DNA from: Maritimibacter sp.
Lineage (GTDB): Bacteria > Pseudomonadota > Alphaproteobacteria > Rhodobacterales > Rhodobacteraceae
Assembly: GCA_011389895.1 (NCBI GenBank)
Contig: JAABTN010000005.1
Span: 1-64,000 of the forward strand
Direction of reading: 5' to 3'
DNA: 64,000 bases
Shown here in pieces: positions 6,674 to 17,545 of the stretch (position 1 is the stretch's first letter; each line of letters begins with the position of its first letter). The position numbers and the translations under genes are program-made. The notes beneath the pieces are model-generated. The model saw only the letters and a list, made by a program, of their open reading frames with translations, had not been told where the DNA came from and did no database searches.

Positions 6674-8451
6674 GCCGCGTTCCCCTCAGACCGCTTGCCC
6701 GGATCCTCGATGCGCGCGCCAAGGGCGGCGACCCGGATGCCATCGAACGTGAGAACAAGCAACAGCGGAACGAGGCGATGCGCGACCGGGCGCGGGTTCA
6801 GGCCGAAGGGCGCCTTTTGGTGCTCGCGGTCCTGTTCTTTGTCGCGTTCGGCACCGTCGGGGTGCGCATGGGCATGTTGGCGGGGGCGGAGGTGGCCGAG
6901 CCGCGCGGGCAGACGGCGGGCGCAGAGATCGCCGCGACCCGTGCCGATATCACCGACCGCAACGGTCGGCTTCTGGCCACCAACCTGACGACCCACGCGC
7001 TTTATGCCCAGCCGCCGCTCATGGTGGACCCGGAACGGGCTGCCGCCGAGCTTGTCGAAATCTTTCCCGATCTTGACGCGGACCGTTTGGTCCGTGACTT
7101 TACCGGGTCGCGCAAGTTCCTGTGGATCAAGAAGAAAATTAGCCCGGAACAATTGCAGGACGTGCATGACATCGGCGATCCGGGGCTGTTGTTCGCCCCG
7201 CGCGACATGCGGCTTTATCCCAATGGCGCGGTTGCCTCGCACGTTCTGGGGGGCGCGCGCTTTGGCCAGGAGGGTGTTCACGCCGCCGAGCTTGTGGGCG
7301 TGGCGGGTATCGAGCGCGCCTTTGACGACCGTCTGCGCGATCCGGGGCAGGCGGGCGAGCCGCTGATGCTGACCCTCGATCTGACCGTGCAATCGGCGGT
7401 GGAACATGTGCTTGCGGGCGGGATGCAGTTGATGAACGCCAAGGGCGCTGCTGCGATCTTGATGGAGGTTCACACGGGCGAGGTCGTGGCGCTTGCAAGC
7501 CTTCCCGATTTTGATCCCAACGAACGGCCGAACCCGCCCACCTCGGGCGCGCCCTCGGACAGCCCGCTGTTCAACCGGGCGGTTCAGGGGCTTTATGAGC
7601 TGGGTTCGACATTCAAGGTGTTCACCTCGGCACAGGCGCTTGATCTTGGGCTGGTGGATCCGGCCACGATGGTCGATACCACCGGCCCGATCAAATGGGG
7701 CAAGCACAAGATCAACGATTTCCACGACTATGGGCGCGAATTGTCGGTCACCGATGTGATCGTGAAAAGCTCGAACATCGGGACCGCGCGGCTGGCGCAG
7801 ATGATCGGGACCGAGCGCCAGCGCGCCTTCTTGGAGCAACTCGGGCTGACCAAGCCGACCGGGATCGAGCTGGTCGAAGCCAAGGGGTCGACGCCGCTGT
7901 TGCCGTCGAACTGGTCCGAACTGTCCACGATGACGATTTCCTATGGTCACGGGCTGTCGGCCTCGCCCCTGCATCTCGCCGCGGCCTATGCCACCATCAC
8001 CAATGGCGGCACGAAGGTGACGCCCACGGTGGTGCGCAAGGGACCGGTCGCGCCGGGGCCACGGGTGCTGTCGCCGCAAAGCTCGGCCATCACCCGCGAC
8101 ATGTTGCGCCAAGTCGTCTCGCGCGGCACCGCCTCGTTTGGTGAGGTCGAGGGTTACGCGGTCGGGGGCAAGACCGGCACGGCCGACAAACCGAAGCCGC
8201 GCGGCGGGTATTACGAGGATAAGGTGCTGGCCACCTTCGCCTCGATCTTTCCCGCGCATGATCCGAAATACGTGCTGGTGGTCACGCTGGACGAGCCGGT
8301 CGAGACCACCGGGTCCGAGCCGCGGCGCACCGCAGGCTGGACCGCCGTTCCGGTCGCCGCCGAGATCATCCGCCGTGTCGCCCCGCTTCTTGGCCTGCGA
8401 CCGGAGATTGAACCTGCAGGTCCGATGGGTGTAACACTCACTTCGAACTGA
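6670..8451 (+). CDS. ftsI: Septal peptidoglycan transpeptidase FtsI (PBP3)
   Basis: Class B penicillin-binding protein that cross-links septal peptidoglycan together with the glycosyltransferase FtsW. 593 residues: a cytoplasmic N-tail, one membrane anchor (LLVLAVLFFVAFGTVGVRM), a pedestal domain starting near ADITDRNGRLLATNL, and the transpeptidase domain. The three catalytic motifs are in place: S313-T-F-K316, S367-S-N369 and K501-T-G-T504. It overlaps ftsL by four bases and is followed 20 bases later by murE. Confidence 0.97.
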   Translation: MSRVPLRPLARILDARAKGGDPDAIERENKQQRNEAMRDRARVQAEGRLLVLAVLFFVAFGTVGVRMGMLAGAEVAEPRGQTAGAEIAATRADITDRNGRLLATNLTTHALYAQPPLMVDPERAAAELVEIFPDLDADRLVRDFTGSRKFLWIKKKISPEQLQDVHDIGDPGLLFAPRDMRLYPNGAVASHVLGGARFGQEGVHAAELVGVAGIERAFDDRLRDPGQAGEPLMLTLDLTVQSAVEHVLAGGMQLMNAKGAAAILMEVHTGEVVALASLPDFDPNERPNPPTSGAPSDSPLFNRAVQGLYELGSTFKVFTSAQALDLGLVDPATMVDTTGPIKWGKHKINDFHDYGRELSVTDVIVKSSNIGTARLAQMIGTERQRAFLEQLGLTKPTGIELVEAKGSTPLLPSNWSELSTMTISYGHGLSASPLHLAAAYATITNGGTKVTPTVVRKGPVAPGPRVLSPQSSAITRDMLRQVVSRGTASFGEVEGYAVGGKTGTADKPKPRGGYYEDKVLATFASIFPAHDPKYVLVVTLDEPVETTGSEPRRTAGWTAVPVAAEIIRRVAPLLGLRPEIEPAGPMGVTLTSN

Positions 8452-8471
8452 GCCGCGACCCCGGGGGGACC

Positions 8472-9959
8472 ATGACCGAGCGAAACGCGACGAAGCTATC
8501 GTCTTTGGGTCTGCGCGCGCGGGCCGGTCAAGATGTTGATATCACGGGAATTTCCGTTGACAGTCGCCTGGTTGAGCCGGGCCATCTTTTTGCCGCCCTG
8601 CCGGGGTCGCGGGTGCACGGGGCCGAGTTTATCCAATTCGCCCTGCGCATGGAGGCCGCCGCGATCCTTACCGACCGCGACGGTGCGCGGATCGCTGCCG
8701 ATGTGCTCGACGGGTCAGACGCCGCGCTGATCGTGGCGCAGGACCCGCGTGCCGCGCTTGCCTCGGCCTGCGCGCTCTGGTTCGGGGCACAGCCCGAGGC
8801 GATGGTCGCGGTGACCGGGACCAACGGCAAAACCTCGGTCGCGAGCTTCACGCGCCAGATCTGGACCGAGCTTGGCCATGTCGCCGCCAACTTGGGCACC
8901 ACCGGTGTCGAAGGCGCCTATACTGCGCCCTCGGTCCACACCACGCCCGAGCCGATCACGCTTCACCGCCTGCTGGCCGACATGGCCCACGCCGGTGTGA
9001 CCCATGCGGCGATGGAGGCATCATCGCACGGGTTGGAGCAACGGCGGCTGGACGGCGTGCATCTTGCCGCCGCCGGGTTCACCAATTTCTCGCAAGATCA
9101 CCTCGACTACCACGAGACCTTCGAAGCCTATTTCAACGCCAAGGCGCGGCTCTTCAACCGGGTGCTGGCCGATGACGGTGTGGCCGTGATCAACGTGGAC
9201 GACCCGCGCGGGCGCGAGTTGGAAGAAATCTGCCTGATGCGCGGGATCGAGGTCATCTCGATCGGGCGGAGCGACGATTGCACCTTGCAACTCAGCTCGC
9301 AACGCTTCCATTCGACCGGGCAACAATTGCGCTTTCTCTACAACGGACGCCCGAACACCGTCCAGATGGAGCTGATCGGGGGGTTTCAGGCCGAGAACGT
9401 GCTGGTTGCCGCCGGGCTGGTCATCGCGGCGGGGGCGGCACCCGACGAGGTGTTCGACGCCTTTGCCGGGCTGACCACAGTGCGTGGCCGGATGCAGCTT
9501 GCCGCGACCCGCACCGGGGGGGCGGCGGTGTTCGTCGATTATGCCCATACGCCCGATGCGCTGGCCACCGCGCTTGAGGCGCTGAGACCGCATGTGATGG
9601 GCAAGATTGTCGTCGTGTTCGGCGCGGGCGGAGATCGTGACACGACCAAGAGACCGCTTATGGGCAAGGCAGCGGCGGATTATGCCGACGTGGTGATCGT
9701 CACCGATGACAACCCGCGCAACGAAGACGCCGCCGCGATCCGCGCACAGGTGATCGAGGGTTGCCCGGACGCCAACGAATATGGTGACCGGGCCGAAGCT
9801 ATCCTGCGTGGCGTCGATCTGCTCGACCCCGGCGATGCGCTCTTGATCGCGGGCAAGGGCCATGAGAGCGGTCAGGTGATCGGCGATGACGTGTTGCCGT
9901 TCGACGATGCCGAACAGGCCTCGGTCGCGGTCGCAGCGCTTGAAGGACGGTTGGCATGA
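8472..9959 (+). CDS. murE: UDP-MurNAc-tripeptide synthetase MurE
   Basis: Mur ligase adding the third stem-peptide residue to UDP-MurNAc-L-Ala-D-Glu. The ATP loop is VTGTNGKTSVASF, the central domain has TTPEPITLH and EASSHGLEQRRL, and the C-terminal domain carries DDNPRNED, the motif that marks meso-diaminopimelate as substrate. 495 residues. The start ATG at 8472 follows GGGGGGAC. Its stop overlaps murF by four bases. Confidence 0.96.
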   Translation: MTERNATKLSSLGLRARAGQDVDITGISVDSRLVEPGHLFAALPGSRVHGAEFIQFALRMEAAAILTDRDGARIAADVLDGSDAALIVAQDPRAALASACALWFGAQPEAMVAVTGTNGKTSVASFTRQIWTELGHVAANLGTTGVEGAYTAPSVHTTPEPITLHRLLADMAHAGVTHAAMEASSHGLEQRRLDGVHLAAAGFTNFSQDHLDYHETFEAYFNAKARLFNRVLADDGVAVINVDDPRGRELEEICLMRGIEVISIGRSDDCTLQLSSQRFHSTGQQLRFLYNGRPNTVQMELIGGFQAENVLVAAGLVIAAGAAPDEVFDAFAGLTTVRGRMQLAATRTGGAAVFVDYAHTPDALATALEALRPHVMGKIVVVFGAGGDRDTTKRPLMGKAAADYADVVIVTDDNPRNEDAAAIRAQVIEGCPDANEYGDRAEAILRGVDLLDPGDALLIAGKGHESGQVIGDDVLPFDDAEQASVAVAALEGRLA

Positions 9960-11380
9960 GCCTTTGGACCGCCGCCGAAGCTGCCGCCGCAACGGGTGGA
10001 CAAGCACGCGGCACCTGGTCGGTCGACGGCGTTTCCATCGACACGCGCACCATCGCGGGCGGTGATCTTTTCGTGGCGTTGAAGGCCGCGCGCGACGGGC
10101 ATGATTTCGTGGCCCAAGCGCTTGAGAAAGGCGCGGGGGCCGCGATTGTGTCGCGGGTGCCAGAGGGCGTGCCCGACACGGCGCCGCTTCTGGTCGTGGA
10201 CGATGTGTTGGCCGCGCTCGAACGGCTTGGGGCGGCGGGCCGCGCACGCTGTTCGGCCCGGGTCGTGGCGGTGACCGGGTCGGTCGGCAAGACCTCGACA
10301 AAGGAAATGCTGGCCACGGTTCTGGCCCGCCAAGGGCGCTGCCATGCCGCCGAGGCGAGCTTCAACAACCACTGGGGCGTGCCGCTGACATTGGCGCGCA
10401 TGCCGGTCGAGACCGATTTCGCGGTAATCGAGATCGGGATGAACCACCCCGGAGAAATTTCGCCGCTGGCGAAACTGGCCCGTCCGCATGTGGCGATGAT
10501 CACCACCGTGGCGGCGGTTCACCTTGAAGCCTTTGACGATGTTGAGGGTATCGCGCGCGAAAAGGCCGCGATCTTTGACGGGTTGGAGCCGGCGGGGGTT
10601 GCGCTTTACAACGGCGACATCGAAACCGCCCCGATCTTGCGTGCCGCGGCCGAGACGCGCGCGGGGCGGGTCGAAAGCTTTGGCGCAGGGTCCGATAACA
10701 CCCTTCGGCTCACCCATCTCAACCTCACGGACGAGGCCACGGTGCTTCAGGCACGCGTGCACGGGCAGGACCAATTGGTGCGGTTGTCATCGCCGGGGCG
10801 GCATTTCGCGACCAATGCGCTGGCGGTGCTGGGCGGGGTCTCGGCGCTGGGGGGCGACGTGACGCTCGCGGCCCGCGACCTGTGCCTGTGGCATCCGCCG
10901 ACCGGGCGCGGCACCCGGGAGCGGGTGATGCTGGACACGGTCGAAAACCTTGGCGTGACGCTGATCGACGACGCCTTCAACGCGAACCCCACCTCGATGG
11001 CCGCCGCGCTTGACGTGTTGGTCGCGACCCGGCCCACCGACGGGATCGGGCGGGTTTCGCATGGCCGCCGCGTCGCGGTGCTGGGCGATATGCTTGAACT
11101 GGGGTCCGAGGCGGCGCAGATGCACCGGGAACTTGCCGATCTCACCCCCATGGCCGAGGTCGACCTTGTGCATTGCGTCGGCCCGATGATGCGCGGGTTG
11201 TGGGAAGCGCTTCCGGCGGAAAAACAGGGCCGGTTCTCCGAGAACGCTGATGACTTGGCAGCCCAGGCCCATGACCTGATCGACGCGGGAGACGTGGTCT
11301 TGGTCAAGGGGTCGAAGGGATCACGCGTGTCACGCGTGGTTGACGCGGTGCGAAAACTGGGCCATCGGCAGAACGGCTAG
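9956..11380 (+). CDS. murF: UDP-MurNAc-pentapeptide synthetase MurF
   Basis: Mur ligase that adds D-Ala-D-Ala to complete the UDP-MurNAc pentapeptide. The ATP loop is VTGSVGKTSTKEML, followed by FNNHWGVPLTL and EIGMNHPGEI, both typical of MurF; DDAFNANPTSMAAAL occurs in the C-terminal domain. 474 residues. It overlaps murE (ATGA), and mraY begins 18 bases after its stop, so mraZ to mraY reads as one tight operon. Confidence 0.96.
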   Translation: MSLWTAAEAAAATGGQARGTWSVDGVSIDTRTIAGGDLFVALKAARDGHDFVAQALEKGAGAAIVSRVPEGVPDTAPLLVVDDVLAALERLGAAGRARCSARVVAVTGSVGKTSTKEMLATVLARQGRCHAAEASFNNHWGVPLTLARMPVETDFAVIEIGMNHPGEISPLAKLARPHVAMITTVAAVHLEAFDDVEGIAREKAAIFDGLEPAGVALYNGDIETAPILRAAAETRAGRVESFGAGSDNTLRLTHLNLTDEATVLQARVHGQDQLVRLSSPGRHFATNALAVLGGVSALGGDVTLAARDLCLWHPPTGRGTRERVMLDTVENLGVTLIDDAFNANPTSMAAALDVLVATRPTDGIGRVSHGRRVAVLGDMLELGSEAAQMHRELADLTPMAEVDLVHCVGPMMRGLWEALPAEKQGRFSENADDLAAQAHDLIDAGDVVLVKGSKGSRVSRVVDAVRKLGHRQNG

Positions 11381-11398
11381 ATACGGGAAACACGAGAC

Positions 11399-12487
11399 AT
11401 GCTCTATTGGTTGGCCGAGCTTTCGGATGGCGGGGACTTTTTCAATCTGTTCCGCTATATCACCTTTCGCGCGGGCGCGGCCTTTCTGACGGCGCTGATC
11501 TTTGGCTTCATCTTCGGCAAGCCCTTGATCAACCTGTTGCGAAAGCGGCAGCGCAATGGCCAGCCGATCCGCGAGGATGGCCCCGAAGGGCATCTTCAAT
11601 CCAAGGCAGGCACGCCGACCATGGGCGGGGCGCTGATCCTTGGCGCGGTCGTGGTGTCGACGCTGCTTTGGGCACGGCTGGACAACGGGTTCGTCTGGGT
11701 CGTGCTTGGCGTGACGCTGAGTTACGGGTTGATCGGGTTCGTGGACGATTACAGCAAGATTGCGAAAAACAACAATTATTCCGGGTTGTCGGGCAAGCTC
11801 CGCCTTGTGCTTGAAGGGCTTATCGCGCTGGCGGCGGCCTATGTGGTGATGCGTCTGCATCCCGAGGGATTGTCGGGCGAGTTGGCTTTCCCGGTTTTCA
11901 AGGATCTTCTGGTCAACCTTGGCTGGTTCTTCCTGCCCTTCGCGGCCTTCGTGATGGTTGGCGCGGCCAATTCGGTGAACCTTACCGATGGGTTGGACGG
12001 GCTTGCGATCATGCCGGTGATGATCGCCGCGACGACCTTGGGCGTCATCGCCTATGCGGTGGGCCGGGTCGATGTGACCGAGTATCTCGATGTGCACTAC
12101 GTGCCGGGCACCGGTGAGCTCTTGATCTTCGTCGCCGGGCTGATCGGCGGCGGTTTGGGGTTTCTATGGTATAACGCACCGCCCGCCGCGGTCTTCATGG
12201 GCGACACCGGGTCGCTGGCCTTGGGCGGCGCGCTCGGGTCTATCGCTGTGGCGATCAAGCACGAGATCGTGTTGGGCATCGTCGGCGGCCTTTTCGTGGT
12301 CGAGGCGCTGTCGGTGATCATCCAGGTGCTTTATTTCAAACGCACCGGCAAGCGGGTGTTTCTCATGGCCCCGATCCATCACCATTTCGAAAAACGCGGC
12401 TGGGCGGAACCGCAGATCGTGATCCGGTTCTGGATCATCTCGCTGGTTCTTGCGCTGATCGGTCTGGCGACGCTGAAACTACGCTAA
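11399..12487 (+). CDS. mraY: Phospho-MurNAc-pentapeptide translocase MraY
   Basis: Polytopic membrane enzyme (362 residues, about ten membrane segments) that transfers phospho-MurNAc-pentapeptide to undecaprenyl phosphate, making lipid I. Family motifs are [46 protein letters not shown] and [15 protein letters not shown]. The start ATG at 11399 follows a GGGA-type site. This is the last gene before the antisense Hint-domain gene breaks the operon. Confidence 0.97.
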   Translation: MLYWLAELSDGGDFFNLFRYITFRAGAAFLTALIFGFIFGKPLINLLRKRQRNGQPIREDGPEGHLQSKAGTPTMGGALILGAVVVSTLLWARLDNGFVWVVLGVTLSYGLIGFVDDYSKIAKNNNYSGLSGKLRLVLEGLIALAAAYVVMRLHPEGLSGELAFPVFKDLLVNLGWFFLPFAAFVMVGAANSVNLTDGLDGLAIMPVMIAATTLGVIAYAVGRVDVTEYLDVHYVPGTGELLIFVAGLIGGGLGFLWYNAPPAAVFMGDTGSLALGGALGSIAVAIKHEIVLGIVGGLFVVEALSVIIQVLYFKRTGKRVFLMAPIHHHFEKRGWAEPQIVIRFWIISLVLALIGLATLKLR

Positions 12488-12512
12488 TGTCGTCGTTCAG
12501 AGGGCGACCGGG

Positions 12513-13673
12513 TCAAGCAGACGCGGCGAGGTGAAGCGGCACCGGAGCGGCGCGCGTTTTCTCGTTGCGCGCAACCGGATCGACCAGCGGTTTCACGTTC
12601 TTTCGATGCCTGCGCAAAAGCTCGCGCACCTGGGGTCCGTTCTCGATGATCGGGCGGGCAGGCGGCACCACGCCCATCGTGGCAACCTCGGCCCGCGCGC
12701 GGGCGTCCATCGACGCAATCGGGCCCGTTTCGGGCAATAGGCTTTCGGTCAAGGCACCCTCGGCAAAGACAATCTCGTGGGTGCCAAGATAGAAATGGCA
12801 ATAGGTCACGCGGTCCAGCCGCCCTTCGCGGATGATGCCGGGCATGCCAACGAGCCGCTTCGCAGGCAACAGGATCTCGGGCGTGTCGAACATACGCGCG
12901 ACCACTTTTGACGCGACCAGCACGCGGTGCTGTGGGGATACCACGAGGTCGCGTTCGGGCATTCCGGGCCCAAGGGCGCTGCGGTGGATGCGCACCGGCG
13001 CGCTTTTGCGCACCCGTTTTTCTGTGTCCAGCGGCAAGGTTTCGCTCCGGATCCACCGGATCGGGCGCATCCCGTGGTCCAGCGTGCGCACCAGATCACC
13101 GATCTTCAGCTCTTCGACCGGGCGCGCGCCACCAGCGGTGTCGATCAAGGTTCCGGCGGCGAAACAGATGGTGACGGTATTGTTCTGCTCAAGGTCGATC
13201 TTGACGTCATTGCCCGAGGGATCGTAGTCGAGATTGCGAGTCTGAACGGCGGTGATGTCGGGCAAATCCCCGACGGAATCGTCCACCGCCATGAACCAGC
13301 GCACCGACCCGGGGCCGTTTGGCGTGGCCTGGATAAAGGCAACGTCGCTCCGGTAACCATTGCCAAATAGATCAACGGATGACGCGCCATCGTCGTAGGT
13401 CACCGTGACCGGGTTGAAGCTGTTCGTCGGTGTGACAAGCTCGATCGAGTATTCCATGCCGTCGATGAACAGCCGCCCGTTGTCGGAATCGGCGGTATCA
13501 TTCAGCTCTTCGATGGTGGTTGACGAGTTGTCGCTATCGTCGTCGGTATAGGTTGCGTTGTCGACCAGGCCGATGATGTCACCGCCGCCGCCGGGCGATG
13601 TCGTGTAGGTCGTGAATGCGTTCAGACCCTGCAATTCCACGAGATCGTAGAGCGGCGTATTGTTCGCGCCCAT
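12513..13673 (-). CDS. Hint (Hedgehog/intein-type, Hint_2) domain protein inside the dcw cluster
   Basis: A 386-residue protein in antisense orientation between mraY and murD. The first about 165 residues are acidic and Thr/Ser/Gly-rich without a recognised fold; the Hint module begins at C170 (CFAAGTLIDTAGGARPVEEL) and continues with LVRTLDHGMRPIRWI, VVSPQHRVLVASK and TYCHFYLGTHEIVFAEG. That layout is the Hint_2 family common in Rhodobacteraceae. Hint domains cleave or splice proteins at their N-terminal Cys, so self-cleavage is possible, but the real role is unknown. The ATG at 13673 (MGANNTPLYD, CGGAG upstream) is preferred over the track's longer start, whose extra 76 residues cover the intergenic region. 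A second gene of this family is cut by the right edge of the window. Confidence 0.85.
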   Translation of the reverse strand: MGANNTPLYDLVELQGLNAFTTYTTSPGGGGDIIGLVDNATYTDDDSDNSSTTIEELNDTADSDNGRLFIDGMEYSIELVTPTNSFNPVTVTYDDGASSVDLFGNGYRSDVAFIQATPNGPGSVRWFMAVDDSVGDLPDITAVQTRNLDYDPSGNDVKIDLEQNNTVTICFAAGTLIDTAGGARPVEELKIGDLVRTLDHGMRPIRWIRSETLPLDTEKRVRKSAPVRIHRSALGPGMPERDLVVSPQHRVLVASKVVARMFDTPEILLPAKRLVGMPGIIREGRLDRVTYCHFYLGTHEIVFAEGALTESLLPETGPIASMDARARAEVATMGVVPPARPIIENGPQVRELLRRHRKNVKPLVDPVARNEKTRAAPVPLHLAASA

Positions 13674-13912
13674 GTAAGACTCCGAATGATCTTTTTCGTT
13701 CACGTTACAAGGTGACCGTTTAAAATGTCCAAACGGGGACCGGATTGGGAAATCCTTGTGGCGGAAATGGAAACGCAAACGCGATTTTCGGTCTGCTGGA
13801 GCAGATTGGGAAACCACTGAAAGGCCATTTGACCCCGTGTCAGAGGTGCCATGCCTCTGGTCAATTCCGCCCCCCCGCGCTACCAAACCCCGGAACGACA
13901 AGGAGCATGTCC

Positions 13913-15325
13913 ATGATCCCGGTGCGAGGGTTTGAAGGCGCGAAGGTCGCGGTTCTCGGGCTTGGCCGATCCGGGCTCGCCGCCGCGCGGGCGTTGGAGG
14001 CGGGCGGGGCCGATGTTCTGTGCTGGGACGACGGGGCCGAGGCGCGGGCGCGCGCCGAGGCCGCGGGATGCAAGCTCCATGACCTGACCCGGCGCGAGGC
14101 GTTCGTGGGTGTCGCGGCGCTCTTCACCAGCCCCGGCATCCCCCATCTTTACCCCGAGATGAACCCGCATATCGCGCGCGCCTATGACGAAGGGGTGCCG
14201 GTCGACAACGACATCGGGTTGTTTTTCCAAAGCTTCGGGGCAGGCGATTGGGTCGAATTTGACCAACCGCCCCGGGTTGTCGCGGTCACCGGGTCGAACG
14301 GGAAATCCACCACCTCCGCCTTGATCCATCATGTTCTCACCGAGGCCGGGAAACCGGCGCAATTGGCGGGCAACATCGGGCGCGGGGTTCTGGACATCGA
14401 CCCGCCGCGCGAGGGCGAGATTGTGGTGCTGGAGCTGTCGAGTTACCAGACCGAACTGGCGCGGGCGTTGACCCCGGATGTGGCGGTGTTTACCAACCTG
14501 TCACCCGATCACCTTGAGCGTCACGGGGGTCTGGGCGGCTATTTCGCGGCCAAGAGGCGGCTTTTTGCCGAGGGCGGGCCCGACAGGGCCGTGATCGGCG
14601 TGGATGAGCCCGAGGGGCGGTTTCTGGCCGGTCAGATGGCCGAGGGGCGCGGCGATGACCGCCTGATTCGTATCTCGGTCGATCGGAAACTCGCCGGGCC
14701 GGGATGGTATGTGCATGCGCGCAAGGGCTTCTTGTCCGAGTTTCGCAAGGGGCGGCAGGTCGGCACAATCGACCTGCGCGACATCCGGGGCCTGCCCGGC
14801 ACCCACAACCACCAGAACGCCTGCGCCGCCTATGCCGTCTGTCGCACGCTCGGCCTGTCGCCAAAGGTGATCGAGGCGGGGTTTCACAGCTATCCCGGCT
14901 TGCCGCACCGAAGTCAGGTGGTGGCCGAGGCGAAGGGGGTCACCTACGTCAACGATTCCAAGGCGACCAATGTGGACGCGGCGCTGAAGGCGCTTTTGGC
15001 GTTCAAACGCGTCCGCTGGATCGTCGGGGGGTTGCAGAAGGAAGGCGGTCTGGGCGATCTGGCCGAGGGGCTGAACCATGTCGCCAAGGCCTATGTCATC
15101 GGGCGCGAGGCCGAGGGCTTCGCGCGTGCCTTGGGCGATGTCACGTCCGAGGTCTGCACGGACATGAAAACGGCGGTCGCGCGCGCGATGGCCGAGGCCG
15201 AACCCGGCGATACCGTGCTGCTTGCCCCGGCTGCGGCCTCCTTCGACCAATATGACAATTTCGAACATCGCGGCGATGATTTCATCGTGCATGTGCAGTC
15301 TGAATTGTCGAAAGCGAACAATTGA
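13913..15325 (+). CDS. murD: UDP-MurNAc-L-alanine:D-glutamate ligase MurD
   Basis: Mur ligase adding D-Glu to UDP-MurNAc-L-Ala. Visible are the N-terminal [13 protein letters not shown] nucleotide fold, the ATP loop [23 protein letters not shown], the [10 protein letters not shown] motif and the C-terminal [17 protein letters not shown]. The ORF track starts at 13745, but AAGGAG at 13900-13905 is best spaced (7 bases) to ATG 13913, giving 470 residues; ATG 13907 would be too close. Because the upstream gene is antisense, murD must have its own promoter in 13674-13912. Confidence 0.95.
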   Translation: MIPVRGFEGAKVAVLGLGRSGLAAARALEAGGADVLCWDDGAEARARAEAAGCKLHDLTRREAFVGVAALFTSPGIPHLYPEMNPHIARAYDEGVPVDNDIGLFFQSFGAGDWVEFDQPPRVVAVTGSNGKSTTSALIHHVLTEAGKPAQLAGNIGRGVLDIDPPREGEIVVLELSSYQTELARALTPDVAVFTNLSPDHLERHGGLGGYFAAKRRLFAEGGPDRAVIGVDEPEGRFLAGQMAEGRGDDRLIRISVDRKLAGPGWYVHARKGFLSEFRKGRQVGTIDLRDIRGLPGTHNHQNACAAYAVCRTLGLSPKVIEAGFHSYPGLPHRSQVVAEAKGVTYVNDSKATNVDAALKALLAFKRVRWIVGGLQKEGGLGDLAEGLNHVAKAYVIGREAEGFARALGDVTSEVCTDMKTAVARAMAEAEPGDTVLLAPAAASFDQYDNFEHRGDDFIVHVQSELSKANN

Positions 15326-16269
15326 GCGATGAAGACCACACAGGCAGTCACCGCGTCGGGCTCGCCATCAGTCTAAAGATCGGGGCGGTGCTGGCCTTTA
15401 CCGTCATGGGCGCGCTGATCAAGGCGACCGGGAGCCGGGTGCCGACCGGCGAAGTGGTGTTCTTCCGCTCGCTCTTCGCGGTGCCGGTGCTGATCGGCTA
15501 CCTCGCCTGGGTCGGTCAGTTGCGCGAAGGCGTGCGCACCGAACGCCCCTTCGGACACCTCTGGCGCGGGGTGATCGGGACCACGGCGATGGGCCTTTTG
15601 TTCACCGCGCTCACGATTTTGCCTTTGCCCGAGGTCACCGCGCTGCAATACGCGACGCCCCTGCTCTTGACGGTGTTCGCCGCCGTCCTGCTGGGCGAAC
15701 GCATCCGGTTGTTTCGCATGTCGGCGGTCCTCTTGGGGCTCGTTGGCGTGATCGTCGTGCTTTATCCAAGGCTCACCACCTTTGGCGACGACATCGGCCG
15801 GGTGCAGGCCATCGGCGCGCTGGTGATGCTGGCGTCTGCGGCGGCCGCCGCGCTGGCCCAAGTGCAGGTGCGGCGGCTTGTGGCATGGGAACGTCCCGCG
15901 ACGGTCGCGCTTTATTTCTCGCTCTCCTCCACCGTCCTCAGCCTTTTGACCCTGCCGTTCGGCTGGGTCTTGCCGGGGGTGGGGGACGGTGCGCTTTTGA
16001 TCCTGTGCGGGCTGGTCGGCGGGGCCGGGCAGGGTATGCTCTCGACCGCCTACCGCTATGCCCCCGCAGGCGTGGTCGCACCCTTCGACTATGTCTCGAT
16101 TTTCTTCGCAACGGCCATCGGGATGTGGTTTTTCAACGAGGTTCCGACCCACACGACGCTCGCCGGCGCCGGGATCGTGATCGCGGCGGGCATCCTGATC
16201 ATCTGGCGGGAGCGGCAATTGGGCATGAACCGCAGCCGTTCCAAACGGGCCAGACACCCCCCGACGTGA
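15322..16269 (+). CDS. EamA/DMT-family permease between murD and ftsW
   Basis: A 315-residue membrane protein with about ten hydrophobic segments and an internal duplication, as in drug/metabolite transporters (EamA). Typical stretches are [48 protein letters not shown] and the second-half [21 protein letters not shown]. The only early in-frame start is TTG at 15322, which overlaps the murD stop (TTGA) and suggests translational coupling. The substrate cannot be read from sequence. It is not a standard dcw gene, although several alphaproteobacteria carry DMT genes near here. Confidence 0.85.
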   Translation: MSDEDHTGSHRVGLAISLKIGAVLAFTVMGALIKATGSRVPTGEVVFFRSLFAVPVLIGYLAWVGQLREGVRTERPFGHLWRGVIGTTAMGLLFTALTILPLPEVTALQYATPLLLTVFAAVLLGERIRLFRMSAVLLGLVGVIVVLYPRLTTFGDDIGRVQAIGALVMLASAAAAALAQVQVRRLVAWERPATVALYFSLSSTVLSLLTLPFGWVLPGVGDGALLILCGLVGGAGQGMLSTAYRYAPAGVVAPFDYVSIFFATAIGMWFFNEVPTHTTLAGAGIVIAAGILIIWRERQLGMNRSRSKRARHPPT

Positions 16270-16375
16270 GCCGGGGGGGCAGGGTGCGAAGGCGCTTTAT
16301 TCGCGCCGGGTTTGCGGTTATGCTTTCCACAGACCCGGAAAACCGGGCGGAATGAGGCAGTTTCAGGCGGTTTAA

Positions 16376-17545
16376 ATGACCGAAATGGTTTATGGCGCGG
16401 TGCCGCAGCCGGGTAAGGATCCGATTCTTCCCCGCTGGTGGCGCACGATCGACAAATGGTCGGTGTCGAGCATCATGTTGCTCTTTGCCGTGGGCATCCT
16501 TCTGGGCCTCGCGGCCAGCCCGCCGCTTGCCGAGCGAAACGGGTTGCATCCGTTCTACTACGTCGAACGCCAGGTGGTCTTTGGCCTGATGGCCTTTGGC
16601 GTGATGTTCGTGATGACCATGATGTCCCCCAAATTGGTACGCCGTCTCAGTGTTTTGGGCTTTCTCGCGGCCTTCGCGGCGATCGCGCTGTTGCCGTGGT
16701 TCGGGACCGACTTCGGCAAGGGCGCGGTACGCTGGTATTCCTTCGGATTCGCAAGCTTCCAGCCGTCCGAGTTTCTCAAGCCGTTCTACGTGGTGGTGGC
16801 CGCCTGGCTCATGGCGGCAAGCTATGACATCCAAGGCCCGCCGGGCAAGACCATGTCGCTGGGCCTCACGCTGGTCATTGTCGGGTATCTCGCCATGCAG
16901 CCCGACTTTGGCCAAGCGGTTCTGGTCCTGTTCGGCTGGGGCGTGATGTTCTTTCTCGCGGGCGCGCATTACGTCTTCATCGTCGGGGTCGCGGCGCTGG
17001 TCGTCGGGGCGGGCTTCATCGCCTACAACAATTCCGAGCACTTCGCGCGCCGGATCGACGGGTTCCTCAACCCCGAGCTCGATCCGACCACGCAGCTTGG
17101 CTATGCCACCAACGCGATCCGCGAGGGCGGGTATTTCGGCGTCGGCGTCGGCGAGGGACAGGTGAAATGGTCGCTGCCCGATGCCCATACCGATTTCATC
17201 ATCGCCGTGGCGGCCGAGGAATATGGCCTCGTGCTGGTCCTTTTGATCTTGGCACTTTATGCCACCATCGTGGTGCGGTCCTTCCTGCGTCTCGTACATG
17301 AGCGCGACACCTTCATTCGCCTTGCGGGCACCGGGCTTGCCGCCATGTTCGGCGTTCAGGCGCTCATCAACATCGGTGTTGCCGTGCGGCTCTTGCCAGC
17401 CAAGGGTATGACGCTACCTTTCGTAAGCTACGGCGGCTCGTCCTTGATCGCCATGGGCCTGTCGCTGGGCATGTTGATCGCTTTCACCCGCACCCGGCCC
17501 CAAGGCAAGTTCGCGGATTATCTGACCCAACGGGGATATCGATGA
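16376..17545 (+). CDS. ftsW: Septal peptidoglycan glycosyltransferase FtsW
   Basis: SEDS-family polymerase that extends septal glycan strands from lipid II together with FtsI. 389 residues with about ten membrane segments; family stretches are [52 protein letters not shown] and [11 protein letters not shown]. The aspartate in PDFGQ belongs to the conserved catalytic region. A 106-base gap precedes it, and its stop overlaps murG by four bases. Confidence 0.96.
   Translation: MTEMVYGAVPQPGKDPILPRWWRTIDKWSVSSIMLLFAVGILLGLAASPPLAERNGLHPFYYVERQVVFGLMAFGVMFVMTMMSPKLVRRLSVLGFLAAFAAIALLPWFGTDFGKGAVRWYSFGFASFQPSEFLKPFYVVVAAWLMAASYDIQGPPGKTMSLGLTLVIVGYLAMQPDFGQAVLVLFGWGVMFFLAGAHYVFIVGVAALVVGAGFIAYNNSEHFARRIDGFLNPELDPTTQLGYATNAIREGGYFGVGVGEGQVKWSLPDAHTDFIIAVAAEEYGLVLVLLILALYATIVVRSFLRLVHERDTFIRLAGTGLAAMFGVQALINIGVAVRLLPAKGMTLPFVSYGGSSLIAMGLSLGMLIAFTRTRPQGKFADYLTQRGYR

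Noticed and set aside
12513-13673. Intein interpretation of the Hint protein
   Set aside because: There is no host protein on either side of the Hint module; the layout matches stand-alone Hint_2 proteins.
16360-16380. Possible CtrA site (TTAA-N7-TTAA) before ftsW; also checked before mraZ and ftsZ
   Set aside because: Only single TTAA half-sites are present (for example 16371, 4486, 25471); no correctly spaced second half.
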